Below, piece by piece: positions 8,643-17,069 of a stretch of 64,000 nucleotides of DNA. The first letter of the stretch is position 1, and each line of letters begins with the position of its first letter. The stretch spans positions 9,600-73,599 of the forward strand of contig CAOJBY010000018.1 of assembly GCA_948330435.1 (NCBI GenBank). Reading direction: 5' to 3'. The position numbers and the translations under genes are program-made. A model generated the notes under the pieces. That model was not told the DNA's origin. It made no database searches and saw nothing but the letters and a program-made list of their open reading frames with translations. The stretch comes from an uncultured Lachnoclostridium sp. (lineage in GTDB: Bacteria; Bacillota; Clostridia; Lachnospirales; Lachnospiraceae).

Positions 8643-9209
8643 GTGAGAGTCATTGCCGGAAAGGCCAGAAGCCTTCCCTTAAAATGTATTGATGGGTTTG
8701 ATACCCGCCCAACAACCGATCGAATCAAGGAAACCCTCTTTAATATACTTCAGCCAGAGATCCCGGGATGCCGTTTCTTGGATTTGTTTTCCGGAAGCGG
8801 AGCGATCGGAATTGAAGCCTTGAGCCGGGGTGCGAAAGAAGCCGTATTTGTGGAGAACCAGCGAAAGGCATGGTCCTGTATTAAGGATAACCTAAACTTT
8901 ACCAGGCTTACAGGGAGTTCCAGGGTTCTTTTGATGGATGCACTCCAGGCTCTTTATCAGATGAACGGAGAGCCTGCATTTGATATTATATTTATGGATC
9001 CGCCCTATGATCAGGGCTTTGAAAAGCAGGTATTGGAAGTTCTTGGACATTCCAGCCTGGCTGATTCCCATACAACAATTGTTCTTGAAACTTCAAAAAA
9101 TGGGGAGGTTGACTGGATAGAGGCCTGTGGCTTTACACCCTGGAAGATAAAAGACTACAAGACCAATCGGCATCTGTTTTTAGGCCGGACAAAAGTACAG
9201 AACAGTTAG
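8643..9209 (+). CDS. rsmD: 16S rRNA (guanine(966)-N(2))-methyltransferase
   Basis: 188 residues from a GTG at 8643. MRVIAGKARSLPL at the N-terminus, RPTTDRIKETLFNIL, the SAM-binding FLDLFSGSGAIGIEA and the catalytic MDPPYDQ are all typical of RsmD. It methylates G966 of 16S rRNA. It starts 7 bp after proA and is followed by coaD; rsmD-coaD is a very common pair in bacteria, which strengthens both calls. Confidence 0.94.
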   Translation: MRVIAGKARSLPLKCIDGFDTRPTTDRIKETLFNILQPEIPGCRFLDLFSGSGAIGIEALSRGAKEAVFVENQRKAWSCIKDNLNFTRLTGSSRVLLMDALQALYQMNGEPAFDIIFMDPPYDQGFEKQVLEVLGHSSLADSHTTIVLETSKNGEVDWIEACGFTPWKIKDYKTNRHLFLGRTKVQNS

Positions 9210-9233
9210 GAACAGAATTGAAAAGAGGCAGAC

Positions 9234-9725
9234 ATGACAAGAGGAATTTACGCAGGAAGCTTTGACCCGGTAACATTTGGACATCTTGATATTATTGTAC
9301 GCTCCTCCCATATTGTAGATGAACTCATTGTTGGTGTTTTGAACAATCGGGCAAAATCTCCATTGTTTTCTGTGGAAGAACGTGTTAAGATGTTAAAAGA
9401 AGTGACAAAGGAATATTCAAATGTGAAAATCAGGTCCTTTACGGGACTTTTAGTAGAATTTGCAAAAGAGTGTGAAGCTCACATCATTGTTCGCGGACTT
9501 CGGGCAATAACGGATTTTGACTATGAGCTTCAGATGGCACAGACAAACCGGATTATGAGCCCAACTCTTGATACGATGTTCTTGACAACCAGTTTGGAAT
9601 ATGCATATCTAAGCTCTACAACCGTAAAAGAAGTGGCAGGCTTTGGGGGCGATATTTCCGCCTTTGTTCCTCCTTATGTTGAGAAAAGGATTGTAGAACG
9701 GATGGAAAAGCTTGCAAAGGGGTAA
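9234..9725 (+). CDS. coaD: Phosphopantetheine adenylyltransferase
   Basis: 163 residues, full length for CoaD. The nucleotidyltransferase motif is YAGSFDPVTFGHLDI, with the substrate loop SFTGLLVEFA, IIVRGLRAITDFDYE, and YLSSTTVKEVA near the end. It transfers AMP to 4'-phosphopantetheine, the penultimate step of coenzyme A synthesis. The ATG is preceded by AAAGAGGCAG. Confidence 0.96.
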   Translation: MTRGIYAGSFDPVTFGHLDIIVRSSHIVDELIVGVLNNRAKSPLFSVEERVKMLKEVTKEYSNVKIRSFTGLLVEFAKECEAHIIVRGLRAITDFDYELQMAQTNRIMSPTLDTMFLTTSLEYAYLSSTTVKEVAGFGGDISAFVPPYVEKRIVERMEKLAKG

Positions 9726-9764
9726 ACTTAAAAGTAAGACAAGTTTAAAAGAAGGAGAGCGAGC

Positions 9765-10337
9765 ATGAGCAGCAAAATTGAACAGATTATCGAAGAAATC
9801 GAAGAATACATTGACGGCTGCAAGCCTCAGACGTTATCAAAGACAAATATTATTGTGAATAAGGAAGAGATTGAAGAACTTCTTCGGGAACTTCGCATGA
9901 AAACTCCGGAAGAGATCAAACGTTATCAAAAGGTTCTTGCCAATCGGGATGCAATTCTCGCTGATGCTCAGGCAAAGGCAGACGCTATTATCAAGGAGGC
10001 CAATATACATACGACCGAATTGATCAATGAACATGAGATCATGCAACAGGCGTATATTCAGGCGAATGAGATAATGGCAGCCGCAGAGGCGGAAGCTCAG
10101 CAGCGGTTGGATGCTGCAACAATTGAAGCCAATAATTTCCGTATGCAGGCCATGCGCTATACGGATGACATGCTTGGAAACCTCCAGAATCTTATTCATA
10201 AGACCATGGAAAGTCATATGGCTAAGTATGAGAATATGATGGGTTCTCTGCGGAGCTTTAGCGAGATCCTGGCAAATAATCGAGCAGAACTTGCTCCTAC
10301 TTTAAACGAGCAGGATCTTACAGATTTGGAAGAATAA
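9765..10337 (+). CDS. Coiled-coil protein, DivIVA/ATP-synthase-subunit-H-like, function unknown
   Basis: 190 residues, almost entirely helical. An N-terminal segment (KIEQIIEEIEEYIDGC) is followed from about residue 60 by a long Ala/Gln/Glu-rich coiled coil (DAQAKADAIIKEA, AAAEAEAQQRLDAA). Such proteins are often labelled ATPase or DivIVA-like in clostridia because of low-complexity similarity; no ATP-binding motif is present, so ATPase would be wrong. AGGAGAG precedes the ATG. Its last 20 bases overlap the convergent ylbJ gene. Its position after coaD and next to ylbJ hints at an envelope or sporulation link, but that is inference. Confidence 0.72.
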   Translation: MSSKIEQIIEEIEEYIDGCKPQTLSKTNIIVNKEEIEELLRELRMKTPEEIKRYQKVLANRDAILADAQAKADAIIKEANIHTTELINEHEIMQQAYIQANEIMAAAEAEAQQRLDAATIEANNFRMQAMRYTDDMLGNLQNLIHKTMESHMAKYENMMGSLRSFSEILANNRAELAPTLNEQDLTDLEE

Positions 10338-11259
10338 TTGCTGCAATCATAGCAAGGCACACAACAAGTACGGTGGTCAAAAGTTTGGCTTTCAGATAGG
10401 TTATGACAGAGAGTCCGCTGTCCAAAATCATACTTTCCGTCTGGACGGCACCGGATAGCCCGCCGAAAGATAGAAAGCTTAAGACGAAGAGGTATTTTTG
10501 CAGAATTGGGAGAGATATATCTGTGGTGACCAAAGCAATTCCGTTGGTCATTTCCAGAAAACCTACACTTCCATATGTAACATAGGAGGATGGACAGGGA
10601 AGCCAGGTAAAGAGCCTTGCCAGCATGGAAAACAGGATGATATAGCACCCAAGTTTCAAAATACTTTCCAGTCCGTTCATCATACAGACATCTACGATTT
10701 TGAAGCTGACTTGAGATCCGGATGTCTTTTTTTCTGTGGACAGATCCGGAAAGTTCTTTCCATGGCGAAAGAAAAGGGCTAATAAAAGAGGGGTTCCATA
10801 AACAATCAGCAGTGTAAGAAACAAAAGATCCGGACGTTTCAGAGAATCTGTCAGACAGTATCCAATCAGGAAAGCCGGACTGGCATTGTTGCAAAAGGAA
10901 AGCAGATAAGTGCCCTCCTCAAGGGTAATCCGTTTTTCTCTTACCAGATCTCCGGCCACTTTTGCACCTATGGGATAACCGCAGAGAAGTCCGGCGGCTA
11001 CGCAGAAGCAGCCATTTCTGGAACAACCAAAGATTCGGTTGAGAATGGGGTAAAAGAATCTTGTCAGGTAAGCAACTCCGTCAAGAGCAATGAGAAGATT
11101 GGACAAGATTAAAAAAGGCAGAAGTGTGGGAACCAGTGTATGGAACCACAGCAAGAGTCCTGCTCTGGAGGCATCCACGGCATGAGCTGGATCCATGAGA
11201 AGAAAAGCCAGCAGTATGAAAATAACCAGGCAATAAAGCATTTTTTTCATCATATTCAT
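10318..11259 (-). CDS. ylbJ: Sporulation integral membrane protein YlbJ
   Basis: 313 residues with about 8 hydrophobic segments. The pattern GLLLWFHTLVPTLLPFLILSN, GLLCGYPIGAKVAGDL and LLSFCNNASPAFLIG is that of the nucleoside-recognition (Gate) domain in YlbJ. YlbJ is needed for spore formation and is in the sigma-E regulon of Bacillus; the transported substrate is unknown. It is shorter than Bacillus YlbJ. The start is uncertain: several ATGs lie between 11248 and 11259 and none has a convincing Shine-Dalgarno sequence on this strand. The gene is convergent with the coiled-coil gene and divergent from pepD with only 25 bp between. Confidence 0.85.
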   Translation of the reverse strand: MNMMKKMLYCLVIFILLAFLLMDPAHAVDASRAGLLLWFHTLVPTLLPFLILSNLLIALDGVAYLTRFFYPILNRIFGCSRNGCFCVAAGLLCGYPIGAKVAGDLVREKRITLEEGTYLLSFCNNASPAFLIGYCLTDSLKRPDLLFLTLLIVYGTPLLLALFFRHGKNFPDLSTEKKTSGSQVSFKIVDVCMMNGLESILKLGCYIILFSMLARLFTWLPCPSSYVTYGSVGFLEMTNGIALVTTDISLPILQKYLFVLSFLSFGGLSGAVQTESMILDSGLSVITYLKAKLLTTVLVVCLAMIAAIILPNL

Positions 11260-11268
11260 ATATATGAA
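11255..11268. repeat. 14-bp perfect palindrome in the ylbJ/pepD divergent gap
   Basis: TTCATATATATGAA is a perfect palindrome lying between the two divergent genes and overlapping the first possible ylbJ start codon. It could be an operator, but it is A/T-rich and could have arisen by chance. The pepD ribosome-binding site AGGAGG follows at 11273. Confidence 0.35.
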
Positions 11269-11284
11269 AGACAGGAGGTAGCTT

Positions 11285-12733
11285 ATGAGTAAATTAACAA
11301 ATCTGGAGCCGAAACAAGTGTTCCGGTATTTTGAAGATCTATGTGCGATTCCTCATGGTTCCGGTAATACAAAAGGAGTCAGCGACTATTGTATGGAGTT
11401 TGCCAGAGAGCATGGATTGACTGCATGGCAGGATGATTTCTGGAATGTGGTGATTGTTAAGGAGGCCTCTGTTGGATATGAGAATGCACCTACCATAATC
11501 ATTCAGGGTCACCTGGATATGGTCTGTGAAAAGGAGACCGGGAATTCCACAAACTTTGCAAAGGATGGATTGGATCTTGTAGTAAAGGAAGACTTGCTTT
11601 CTGCCAACGGCACTACTTTAGGCGGTGATGACGGGATTGCCGTTGCCATGGCACTTGCGATTCTGGGAGATGATTCCCTGGCCCATCCAAGGCTGGAGTG
11701 TGTGTTTACCACAGATGAAGAAACGGGACTTTTAGGTGCGAATGCAATGGATATGAGCCGTTTAAAAGGAAGACGTCTGATCAACATTGATTCCGAGGAG
11801 GAGGGAATTTTCACAGTAAGCTGTGCGGGAGGAATGCGCAGCAGATGTATTCTCCCGATAGAATATAAGGAGACAGAAGGGGTTTCTTTTCGGATCGCTG
11901 TGGAGGGATTATTAGGCGGTCATTCAGGCATGGAGATCCAAAAAGAGCATGGTAACTCCAATATTCTTATGGGACGTTTGCTCTGTGGCCTTTCACGGGA
12001 GATGGACTTTGAACTTGGTGCATTAGAAGGGGGACTTATGGACAATGCCATTCCCCGGAGAACGGAAGCACAGATTTATATAGAGGAATCAAAGGAAGAA
12101 CACCTAAAAGAGATTTTAAAAAAATGGGATGCTGTTTATAAGGGTGAATATGCTTCCAGTGATCCGGGGATTGTCATTTCCTTTGAAGCAGAAGGGTATA
12201 AAAAAGGAAAGGCATTGAAGCCAGAAAGTGCATCGAATCTGCTCTTTCTTCTTCATATGGTTCCCAATGGAGTTCAGCGAAACAGTATGGAGATTTCAGG
12301 ATTGGTACAGACATCTTTAAATCTTGGAACCTTAAAGCTGATGGAAGAAGAAGCCCATGTGATTTTCAGTGTACGAAGTTCTGTGGATACGGAAAAAGCT
12401 GCCCTTGGAAGTAAGCTTTGCCATTGTGTGGAATTTCTGGGAGGCTCCTATGAGGAAACCGGATCCTATCCAGGATGGGAATATAAGCGGACCTCCGTTC
12501 TTCGGGATACGATGGTACGGATTTATGAGAGGATGTATGGGAAAAAGGCACGGGTGGAAGCTATTCATGCCGGCCTGGAATGCGGCATATTCAGTGGAAA
12601 GATCAGGGGACTGGATTGCGTTTCCATTGGCCCTGATATGTATGATGTCCACACTCCCAAAGAATGCTTAAGCATTTCCTCTGTAAAACGTGTGTATGAA
12701 TTTCTTTTGGAGGTTCTAAAAGAGCTTTCTTAA
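11285..12733 (+). CDS. pepD: Aminoacyl-histidine dipeptidase (beta-Ala-His dipeptidase, M20)
   Basis: 482 residues, the usual PepD length. M20 metal-site motifs are in order: GHLDMVCEK, TTLGGDDGIAVA, the general-base loop TDEETGLLGA, and a late H-x-G-LECG segment (IHAGLECGIF). The dimerisation (lid) domain starts near GLLGGHSGMEIQ. It is a cytoplasmic zinc dipeptidase with broad Xaa-His/dipeptide specificity. AGGAGG six bases before the ATG at 11285 makes the start secure. Confidence 0.94.
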   Translation: MSKLTNLEPKQVFRYFEDLCAIPHGSGNTKGVSDYCMEFAREHGLTAWQDDFWNVVIVKEASVGYENAPTIIIQGHLDMVCEKETGNSTNFAKDGLDLVVKEDLLSANGTTLGGDDGIAVAMALAILGDDSLAHPRLECVFTTDEETGLLGANAMDMSRLKGRRLINIDSEEEGIFTVSCAGGMRSRCILPIEYKETEGVSFRIAVEGLLGGHSGMEIQKEHGNSNILMGRLLCGLSREMDFELGALEGGLMDNAIPRRTEAQIYIEESKEEHLKEILKKWDAVYKGEYASSDPGIVISFEAEGYKKGKALKPESASNLLFLLHMVPNGVQRNSMEISGLVQTSLNLGTLKLMEEEAHVIFSVRSSVDTEKAALGSKLCHCVEFLGGSYEETGSYPGWEYKRTSVLRDTMVRIYERMYGKKARVEAIHAGLECGIFSGKIRGLDCVSIGPDMYDVHTPKECLSISSVKRVYEFLLEVLKELS

Positions 12734-12751
12734 GCATATAGTAATGGATGG

Positions 12752-13432
12752 ATGAAAAAAAACGGAGCGTTTATGCGGCTGTCGATTGCTTCTTATCTGT
12801 TACTGATTATTGCGGTCTGCTTTCTGATACAATTTGAACTTGTAAGGCTTCAGGAAGGAATAACTTCTACAAAAGACATTTCAGAGGTAGAAGAACAGGC
12901 ATGTGAACTTTATGAATTGTATGAAAACATCTGGAAAGATCTGGTGTACTTTCCCATACCAGAATCTACAGAAAATGAGGAAGCTGTGGTTTCCTATGAA
13001 AATAGCTGGATGTTTGAACGCACATATGGAGGTACTTATGGTCATGAGGGAACGGATCTCATGGCCGGATTACAGGAGCCTGGCTATTATCCGGTAGTCA
13101 GTATCAGTGATGGCGTAGTAGAGAAGGTTGGCTGGCTGGAAAAGGGTGGTTGGCGAATCGGAATTCGAAGTATTCATGATGTATATTTCTATTATGCCCA
13201 CCTGGATTCTTATGCGGAGGAGTGGAAGCCCGGAGACGTTGTTCAGGCCGGACAGCTTCTGGGCTTTATGGGGGATACCGGCTATGGAAAAACAGCGGGT
13301 ACCAGAGGAAAGTTTCCGGTGCATCTGCATCTCGGCATTTACATACGGACCGAAGAAATTCCTGAACTGGCAGTAAATCCCTACTGGTTTCTGAAATACC
13401 TGGAAGAAAACAGACAGTGCTATGCGTACTAG
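12752..13432 (+). CDS. M23 (LytM-type) metallopeptidase, membrane-anchored
   Basis: 226 residues. One N-terminal membrane segment (about residues 10-28) is followed by a peptidase M23 fold: HEGTDLM supplies the first zinc ligands, and YAHLD and HLHLG the rest (H-x-H). These enzymes cut peptidoglycan cross-bridges, or act as activators when degenerate; here the visible ligands look intact. Start alternatives are ATG 12752 and ATG 12773, which has GGAG upstream. It lies between pepD and the alarmone synthetase, all in one direction with short gaps. Confidence 0.85.
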   Translation: MKKNGAFMRLSIASYLLLIIAVCFLIQFELVRLQEGITSTKDISEVEEQACELYELYENIWKDLVYFPIPESTENEEAVVSYENSWMFERTYGGTYGHEGTDLMAGLQEPGYYPVVSISDGVVEKVGWLEKGGWRIGIRSIHDVYFYYAHLDSYAEEWKPGDVVQAGQLLGFMGDTGYGKTAGTRGKFPVHLHLGIYIRTEEIPELAVNPYWFLKYLEENRQCYAY

Positions 13433-13447
13433 TTAAAGGAGACTTAT

Positions 13448-14260
13448 ATGGAAATACAATTGTGGCGGGAGATCCTGAATCCTTACGAACTTGCCGTCAA
13501 GGAAGTAACAACGAAGTTTAACCATTTGATAAAGGAACACAAGGATAAAGGCCTGTACTGTCCCATTGAACGTGTGGAGGGGCGTGTAAAGACCATAGCC
13601 AGCATTTTAGATAAATGTCAAAAGAAAAAGATTTCTCCGGAACGTATTGAAGAACGAATCATAGATCTGGCAGGAATCCGGATTATCTGCCAGTTTGTGG
13701 AGGATATTGACAAGGTAGTTGAGATTATCCGCAATCGAAACGATATGGAGGTAAAACAGGAACGGGATTATATCCGTCAGATGAAAACCTCCGGATACCG
13801 CAGCTACCATATGATTATCCGCTATCAGGTAGATACTCTGGAAGGTCCCAGAAAGCTTCAGATGGAGGTCCAGATTCGGACTATGGCCATGAACTTCTGG
13901 GCGACAGTAGAGCATTCTCTTCAGTACAAGTATAAGCAGAATATTCCGGAACATATCCGCGAACGGCTGCTGAATGCGGCGGATGCCATTATTATTCTGG
14001 ATAATGAGATGTCCAATGTCCGCAGTGAGATTATGGATGCACAGATTTCTTTCCAGATTCAGGCGAATATTGTTGTGGATATTTTAAACAATATTCAGAA
14101 TCTTTACAATGTGGCCAACAAACGTGAGATCGTAAAAATTCAGGATGAATTCTATCGAATCTATGCAATGAATGATATTGAGAAGCTGGAACGTTTTGAT
14201 AAACAATTGGATATGATTGCCGAGGGCTATCGGGCCCAGGCTCTGTCAAGGGACGAATGA
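13448..14260 (+). CDS. relQ: Small alarmone synthetase (GTP pyrophosphokinase, RelQ/YjbM type)
   Basis: 270 residues holding only a (p)ppGpp synthetase domain, with no HD hydrolase, TGS or ACT domain. Synthetase motifs are RVKTIASILDK, DLAGIRIICQF, SGYRSYHMII, the EVQIRT strand and FWATVEHSLQYKY. Small alarmone synthetases transfer pyrophosphate from ATP to GDP or GTP and are usually controlled by transcription or by alarmone binding. The C-terminal helical tail (about residues 190-270) is longer than in Bacillus YjbM and would mediate oligomerisation. AAGGAG precedes the ATG. Confidence 0.9.
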   Translation: MEIQLWREILNPYELAVKEVTTKFNHLIKEHKDKGLYCPIERVEGRVKTIASILDKCQKKKISPERIEERIIDLAGIRIICQFVEDIDKVVEIIRNRNDMEVKQERDYIRQMKTSGYRSYHMIIRYQVDTLEGPRKLQMEVQIRTMAMNFWATVEHSLQYKYKQNIPEHIRERLLNAADAIIILDNEMSNVRSEIMDAQISFQIQANIVVDILNNIQNLYNVANKREIVKIQDEFYRIYAMNDIEKLERFDKQLDMIAEGYRAQALSRDE

Positions 14261-14272
14261 AAAGGGTATGCT

Positions 14273-15685
14273 ATGGAATTGCCTGAAGTTTTTTTGGAAC
14301 AAATGAAACATTTATTGGGAGAAGAGTACGAGGCTTTTTTGGAATGCCAGAAAGAGCATTCCGAACGAGGGCTTCGTGTTAATACTTCCAAGGTAAAAGT
14401 GGAGAAATTTGAAGAAATTTCTCCTTTTCCTTTGGAAAAAATTCCGTGGACGGGGAATGGATTTTATTTTAAGGAGGTCCAGGTGGCTTCCGGACACCCC
14501 TATTATGCAGCCGGACTTTATTATCTCCAGGAGCCCAGTGCTATGGCCCCTGCCGCTTATCTTCCTGTTTCCAAGGGAGAACTGGTTCTGGATCTGTGTG
14601 CGGCTCCTGGAGGAAAGGCCACGGAACTGGCAGCACGGCTTCGGGGAACCGGACTTTTAGTTGCAAATGACATCAGTAATTCCCGTTCCAAGGGACTGCT
14701 TAAAAATCTGGAATTGTTTGGTATGGCTAATATTTTAGTTACCAGTGAAGAGCCAAAGAGACTTCGCCGTTATTTTCCTGAATTTTTTGATAAGATTCTT
14801 GTGGATGCCCCCTGCTCCGGTGAGGGGATGTTTCGGAAAGCTCCATCCATGCTGAAAGACTGGCAGGAGCATGGTCCGGCCTGGTATGCACCTGTTCAGA
14901 GAGAACTGCTGAGAGAAGCAGCAGGCATGCTGAAGCCGGGAGGAATGCTTCTCTACTCTACCTGTACCTTTTCTCCCATGGAAAATGAGGGAACAATTGC
15001 GGATTTACTGGTATCCGATCCCTCTTTTCATGTGGTTCCCTTGTCCCGATATACACGTTTTTCACCGGGATGTCCAGAACTTGCGGGGGAAATACTACGG
15101 CAGTACTCCGATGAAATAACATTCCAATTGAGGCATTGTGTTCGAATCTATCCTCATAAAGTGAAAGGCGAAGGGCATTTTCTTGCCTTGCTTAAAAAAG
15201 ACGGGGATGATAAGCCCGGAAAGAAAGCAGTGGGAAGTACTGGAAAAAGGGGCGAAAATTTTCCTGAATGGGATCAATTTGCAAAGCTTTTGGGCGTTTC
15301 CATAGATGATGAGAGTCTTCGTCTGTATGATCATAGGCTTTATAGCCTGCCAAAAGCCCTTTGGCATCATTCTATCCGGGGTCTTCGATTTCTACGTACT
15401 GGCCTATATTTGGGGGAGGTGGAGAAAAAGCGTTTTATACCCAGTCAGGCCCTCGCTATGACGCTGCGTAAGGAAGACTTTCAGACGGTAATTGATTTTT
15501 CTTCTTCCGACTTGAGAGTTGTGCGGTATCTGAAAGGGGAATCTTTGGATGTGGATGAGCTGGCAGAGACGTTACCAGATTCCGGATGGTGCCTGGTCTG
15601 TGTAGACGGATTTTCTCTGGGATGGGGAAAACTGGTGAAAGGACAGCTTCGGAATAAGTACTATCCCGGTTGGAGGTGGCAGTAA
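14273..15685 (+). CDS. RsmF/NOP2-family rRNA (cytosine-C5) methyltransferase
   Basis: 470 residues. The SAM motif LDLCAAPGGKATELA, the catalytic DAPCSGEGMFRK and the second Cys in YSTCTFSPMENEG mark the two-cysteine RNA m5C methyltransferases. The C-terminal part after about residue 310 (SLRLYDHRLYSLPKAL, FLRTGLYLGE) is the RsmF-type PUA-like region. The target is 16S or 23S rRNA cytosine; which one is not readable. It ends one base into the next gene (TAATG overlap). Confidence 0.92.
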   Translation: MELPEVFLEQMKHLLGEEYEAFLECQKEHSERGLRVNTSKVKVEKFEEISPFPLEKIPWTGNGFYFKEVQVASGHPYYAAGLYYLQEPSAMAPAAYLPVSKGELVLDLCAAPGGKATELAARLRGTGLLVANDISNSRSKGLLKNLELFGMANILVTSEEPKRLRRYFPEFFDKILVDAPCSGEGMFRKAPSMLKDWQEHGPAWYAPVQRELLREAAGMLKPGGMLLYSTCTFSPMENEGTIADLLVSDPSFHVVPLSRYTRFSPGCPELAGEILRQYSDEITFQLRHCVRIYPHKVKGEGHFLALLKKDGDDKPGKKAVGSTGKRGENFPEWDQFAKLLGVSIDDESLRLYDHRLYSLPKALWHHSIRGLRFLRTGLYLGEVEKKRFIPSQALAMTLRKEDFQTVIDFSSSDLRVVRYLKGESLDVDELAETLPDSGWCLVCVDGFSLGWGKLVKGQLRNKYYPGWRWQ

Positions 15686-16401
15686 TGCGTTTGGACAAGT
15701 TTCTCAGTGATATGGGGGCGGGTACACGCTCCCAGGTAAAACAGAAGATTCGAAAAGGACTGGTGACCTTAGATGACAAGGTTCTTTTACATCCGGAACA
15801 ACAGGTGGATCCGGGATTATGTCTCTATGTGGAGGGCGAGCCGTTTTTTTATTCCGAAATGGAATATTATATGCTGAATAAGCCTGCGGGTTATGTTTCG
15901 GCCAGAACGGATGAAAGCTGTCAAACAGTGTTGGATCTGCTTCCCGGGAAAAAACGCAGAGATCTTTTTCCTGTAGGGAGACTTGACAAGGATACGCAAG
16001 GCCTGCTGCTTATAACCAACGATGGACAACTGGCCCATGGCCTGCTTTCACCGAAACATCATGTGGATAAAAGCTATGAAGCGGATATCAGAGGGTGCTT
16101 GACAAAAGAACATGTAAGCATGTTCCTTTCGGGGCTTGATATTGGCGAAGAGAAGAACACGTTGCCGGCAATTCTTGAAATTCTGAAACAGGGTGAGATT
16201 TCAAAGGTTCGGGTGACAATTCAGGAGGGAAGATTTCACCAGGTAAAGCGGATGTTTCACACCATTGGCTGTGAGGTATTGTACTTAAAGCGGATTTCCA
16301 TGGGAAGCCTTAAGCTGGATGAAACTTTAAAACCGGGAGAATACCGACTTTTGACGGAACAGGAACTTATGGAGCTGAAAAAATATAAGGTGGGGAAATA
16401 A
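15685..16401 (+). CDS. RsuA/RluB-family pseudouridine synthase
   Basis: 238 residues from the ATG at 15685, with TGGAGG 8 nt upstream. An N-terminal S4 RNA-binding domain (MRLDKFLSDMGAGTRSQVKQ) is followed by the catalytic motif GRLDKDTQGLLLITNDG with the active Asp. It acts on small- or large-subunit rRNA. It overlaps the preceding methyltransferase by one base and precedes a HAD phosphatase by 2 bp, forming a tight run. Confidence 0.92.
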   Translation: MRLDKFLSDMGAGTRSQVKQKIRKGLVTLDDKVLLHPEQQVDPGLCLYVEGEPFFYSEMEYYMLNKPAGYVSARTDESCQTVLDLLPGKKRRDLFPVGRLDKDTQGLLLITNDGQLAHGLLSPKHHVDKSYEADIRGCLTKEHVSMFLSGLDIGEEKNTLPAILEILKQGEISKVRVTIQEGRFHQVKRMFHTIGCEVLYLKRISMGSLKLDETLKPGEYRLLTEQELMELKKYKVGK

Positions 16402-16403
16402 GA

Positions 16404-17069
16404 ATGCTGGAAAATATAAAAGCAGTTCTGTTTGATATGGACGGAACTCTGATAGATTCCATATGGATCTGGGGAGAGATTGATATTGAATACCTGGGAA
16501 AGCATGGATACGAAGTTCCGTCCGGGTTGCAACAGGAGATTGAAGGTATGAGTTTTTCTGAATGTGCTGCTTATTTTAAAGAGCGTTTTCGGATTCCGGA
16601 CAGTGTTGAAATGATTAAAACCGAGTGGATTGAGAGGGCTAAAGATAAGTATGCCCATGAGATTCCCTTAAAACCGGGTGCGAAACGTTTCCTGAAATAT
16701 TTAAAGGAACAGGGGATTCCTATGGGAATTGCAACAAGCAGCAGCCGTGAACTTCTGGATACGGCTATGGAAGCTTTGGGACTTTCTGATTATATGGATT
16801 ATTGTATGACATCCTGTGAGGCCGGAGCAGGAAAACCTGCTCCGGATATATATCTGAAAGTGGCCCGGGAACTTGGAGCTGCTCCGGAGGAATGTCTGAT
16901 TTTCGAGGATACACCTACTGGCATGCAGGCGGGAATCAATGCCGGAAGTAAGGTATGTGCTGTGGCAGATACCTTTTCCGAGAGCAGGAAAGACCTGATT
17001 TTTCAGTTGGCAGATTACTATATTGAAAGCTATGATGAAATTTTAGAGGGGACCTACAGGAAGTTATGA
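16404..17069 (+). CDS. HAD-superfamily phosphatase, beta-phosphoglucomutase-like
   Basis: 221 residues. HAD motif I is FDMDGTLIDS, motif II the TSSSRE segment, motif III lies in AGKPAPDIYL, and motif IV is FEDTPTGMQAG. The alpha-helical cap after motif I places it in subfamily IA. The substrate is unknown; sugar phosphates are common for this group. It is fused tightly into the operon (2 bp after the pseudouridine synthase, 4-bp ATGA overlap with ygiQ). Confidence 0.88.
   Translation: MLENIKAVLFDMDGTLIDSIWIWGEIDIEYLGKHGYEVPSGLQQEIEGMSFSECAAYFKERFRIPDSVEMIKTEWIERAKDKYAHEIPLKPGAKRFLKYLKEQGIPMGIATSSSRELLDTAMEALGLSDYMDYCMTSCEAGAGKPAPDIYLKVARELGAAPEECLIFEDTPTGMQAGINAGSKVCAVADTFSESRKDLIFQLADYYIESYDEILEGTYRKL

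Noticed and set aside
9765..10337. ATP synthase or V-ATPase subunit for the coiled-coil protein.
   Set aside because: Similarity is limited to low-complexity coiled coil; there are no catalytic or rotor motifs and no other ATPase genes nearby.
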